From Celeribacter baekdonensis (GTDB lineage Bacteria; Pseudomonadota; Alphaproteobacteria; Rhodobacterales; Rhodobacteraceae), in NCBI RefSeq assembly GCF_003047105.1, contig NZ_CP028473.1, forward strand, positions 1 to 64,000: 64,000 nucleotides of DNA, read 5' to 3'. Under the pieces are notes generated by a model. The model searched no databases and had not been told where the DNA came from. It was given only the letters and a program-made list of their open reading frames with translations. The first letter of the stretch is position 1. Each line of letters opens with the position of its first letter. Positions 63,201 to 64,000 of this stretch are shown here, in pieces. Position numbers and translations under genes: made by a program.

Positions 63201-64000
63201 GTCTCATGGGCATTGCCTGCGTAGATGACACTTTCGAGCTGCGGCGCAGAGAGGAGACCGTCCTGGACGAGGCTCTTCGGCAGGAGCGGGCGGTAGCTCG
63301 GCACGGGCGGCGGCACCGAGGCCATGGCGGCGGATTGGACAAGTGCTGTCGGATGTTCCGCCGCGCCGTCGATCCGGATCGCCTGAAGGTCATAGGCCTC
63401 GTAAACCGTGTCTTGCAGCGCACCGTCTAGTTCGCTCCAGGCTTTCGCCAGGTAGTCGAGCGGGGCCGTCTCGATGTCGTCGAACGGATGCTTGGCCCGT
63501 TCCTCGGCGAGGGCACGGGTTTCCTTGAGGGCGGCATTGCGCAGGGCATGTAGGTTCTTTCGCGTCGGGCGGGACGGAATCGACAGGGCTGAACTGGTTG
63601 GGCAGGGCGGAGGGCTGCGGCGCTCCGGGCAGTGGGTCAGCACCGCGTTTAGAAGTTCACCCGTTGTCGCGCAGATCGGATGATAGGCGGTCTCGCTCTC
63701 GGTAGGTGCAGTTTCTCCGGCGCCAGTCGGGCGCTTGTCGATCACCGTCAGCCGCGTGTCGATGGTGGTGCCATGCCGAGCGAAGACCTTGCCGTCGATG
63801 GCAGCAGAAAACACCACATCGGCGCGCTGGCCGATCCGTTGAAACGTCGACTGGAAGGATTTCATGGAGGGGCGGAAGCTTTCGCCAGTGATGACAACAA
63901 GGCGCCCACCCGGCGCGAGGCGCGCCAAGGCGGACAGGACATGCTGGCTGGTGGCCTGCCGGAACCGACCCGCGACATGCTTCGCCGCGGAGAAGGGCGG
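60257..64000 (-). CDS. Strawberry-notch-like helicase with N-terminal methyltransferase, partial
   Basis: The frame stays open to the right edge, so the N-terminus is missing; 1247 residues are visible. The first visible part (LARLAPGGRLVVITGE, HGTTIDTRLTVIDK) looks like the end of a SAM-dependent methyltransferase domain. The helicase part has motif I GDGTGCGKGRQVAGIILDNW, motif II GVIAFDESHAMANA, motif III YVSATGATVVGN and motif VI GLGRTNRTNQAQPP. This methyltransferase-helicase layout recalls the P1 DarB antirestriction protein. A role in protecting entering plasmid DNA is inferred from that likeness and from the leading-region position. Confidence 0.88.
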   Translation of the reverse strand, partial: PPFSAAKHVAGRFRQATSQHVLSALARLAPGGRLVVITGESFRPSMKSFQSTFQRIGQRADVVFSAAIDGKVFARHGTTIDTRLTVIDKRPTGAGETAPTESETAYHPICATTGELLNAVLTHCPERRSPPPCPTSSALSIPSRPTRKNLHALRNAALKETRALAEERAKHPFDDIETAPLDYLAKAWSELDGALQDTVYEAYDLQAIRIDGAAEHPTALVQSAAMASVPPPVPSYRPLLPKSLVQDGLLSAPQLESVIYAGNAHETHLKGWFKRGEIEGQLMAAAEGDEGAFRLRKGWFLGDGTGCGKGRQVAGIILDNWLKGCRRAVWVSKSDKLIEDARRDWVALGGRESDIMPLSKFRQGSDIRLPEGILFVTYATLRSATREGKASRLDQVTSWLGEGFDGVIAFDESHAMANAAGEKSDRGDRRASQQGLAGLALQNAVPDARVLYVSATGATVVGNLAYASRLGLWGTGDFPFVTRAEFVAAMEAGGIAAMEIISRDLKALGLYLARSLSYAGVEYEMLVHELTPAQVAIYDSYADAYQIIHNNLEAALQASGISSETGTLNAQAKSAARSAFESNKQRFFNHLITAMKCPSLIRSIEADLAAGHSAVIQVVSTSEAVMERRLEDIPPSEWDDLQVDFTPRENIMDYLLHSFPTQLFEPYTDENGDLRSRSALDGDGNPIICREAERRRDALVEHLGALAPVQGALDQILWHFGGEAVAEVTGRKRRIVKTRQGRLKVENRPASSNLGETQAFMDDAKRILIFSDAGGTGRSYHADLGAKNQRHRVHYLLEPGWKADNAIQGLGRTNRTNQAQPPLFRPVATNVKGEKRFLSTIARRLDTLGAITKGQRETGGQNMFRAEDNLESPYARAALRQFFYKLRAGKIDACSYAKFQEMTGLTLDEADGTMKENLPPIQQFLNRCLALRIDMQDAIFEAFGGFLSAIIEDARQAGTLDVGLETLRAEKFEIVDRKVIFEHEATGATATALTVERTDRNDPLTLPRVRAICADTKGATLCWNTSSKRAALMVKAPAFMDEDGVPILRVKLLRPLATEILALSEFSKSHWEEINDAMFEQLWRAEVDAVPEFTTSKITLICGLLLPIWDRLPADNMRIYRLQTEDGERAIGRLVSQEQLLNVYARLGLDCQIEMTPQEVFGAVMEARTTLSLLGGYQLRRSLVMGQPRLELIGASGAALPGLKVMGCFTEVIQWKTRMFIPVDGIDVLARVLAAHPVGASASEAAA

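Noticed and set aside
1..64000. tRNA or rRNA genes
   Set aside because: No cloverleaf-like or ribosomal sequence was recognised by eye on either strand.

Overview
The window looks like about 64 kb of a conjugative repABC plasmid from a high-GC alphaproteobacterium, most likely the Rhodobacteraceae (Roseobacter group). The reasons are a complete repABC replicon with its counter-transcript RNA, a VirB/VirD4 type IV secretion system with a VirD2-like relaxase, and the DUF736 / DUF2493 / toprim / strawberry-notch gene set that I associate with alphaproteobacterial plasmids. All calls were made by eye from the sequence and translations; no database search was run.

Layout. 1-6.6 kb: a leftward sugar-type ABC transporter operon (permease, binding protein, a permease fused to an SMP-30/strictosidine-synthase-like domain, a second SMP-30-like protein, and an ATPase cut by the window edge). 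It is broken by many single-base frameshifts. 7.2-9.0 kb: an intact LysR regulator and a tandem UspA protein. 9.6-21.9 kb: the T4SS operon, with a paired-palindrome operator candidate in front and genes for VirB1, B2, B3, B4, a lipoprotein, a VirB5/transglycosylase chimera, VirB5, B6, B8, B9, B10 and B11. 22.0-33.1 kb: a defence-type island inserted between virB11 and virD4. It holds a three-gene TIR operon, a small repeat protein, an sbcD-sbcC-small gene operon divergent from a WYL regulator, and a SIR2-HerA-KTSC operon. 33.2-37.6 kb: virD4, a split or frameshifted relaxase region and an accessory mobilisation protein, ending at a candidate oriT whose nic core matches T-DNA borders.

38-40 kb: a leading region with a 58-aa protein and DUF736, each preceded by a hairpin element. 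40.1-45.9 kb: a Fic protein with an AbiEi-like N-terminus behind four exactly 24-bp-phased repeats, then a nuclease/helicase pair resembling Hachiman. 45.9-47.5 kb: ScpB-like and DUF1403 genes. 47.6-51.3 kb: a tniABQ transposon with recognisable ends. 51.4-56.2 kb: a tyrosine recombinase and repC, repB, repA. 56.7-57.0 kb: a truncated second copy of the DUF736 locus, in direct orientation to the first, so the Fic/nuclease-helicase/transposon/repABC segment is bracketed by direct repeats. 57.2 kb to the end: an orphan zinc-ribbon membrane protein, then DUF2493, toprim and a methyltransferase-helicase (strawberry notch) gene that runs off the right edge.

How it fits together: the predicted nic polarity sends the plus strand rightward first. 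The leading-region genes (58-aa protein, DUF736, DUF2493, toprim, strawberry notch) all lie on the minus strand, so the incoming single strand is their template, and hairpin elements sit upstream of three of them. This suggests early expression of protective functions in the recipient, while the defence modules and repABC/parS maintain the plasmid afterwards.
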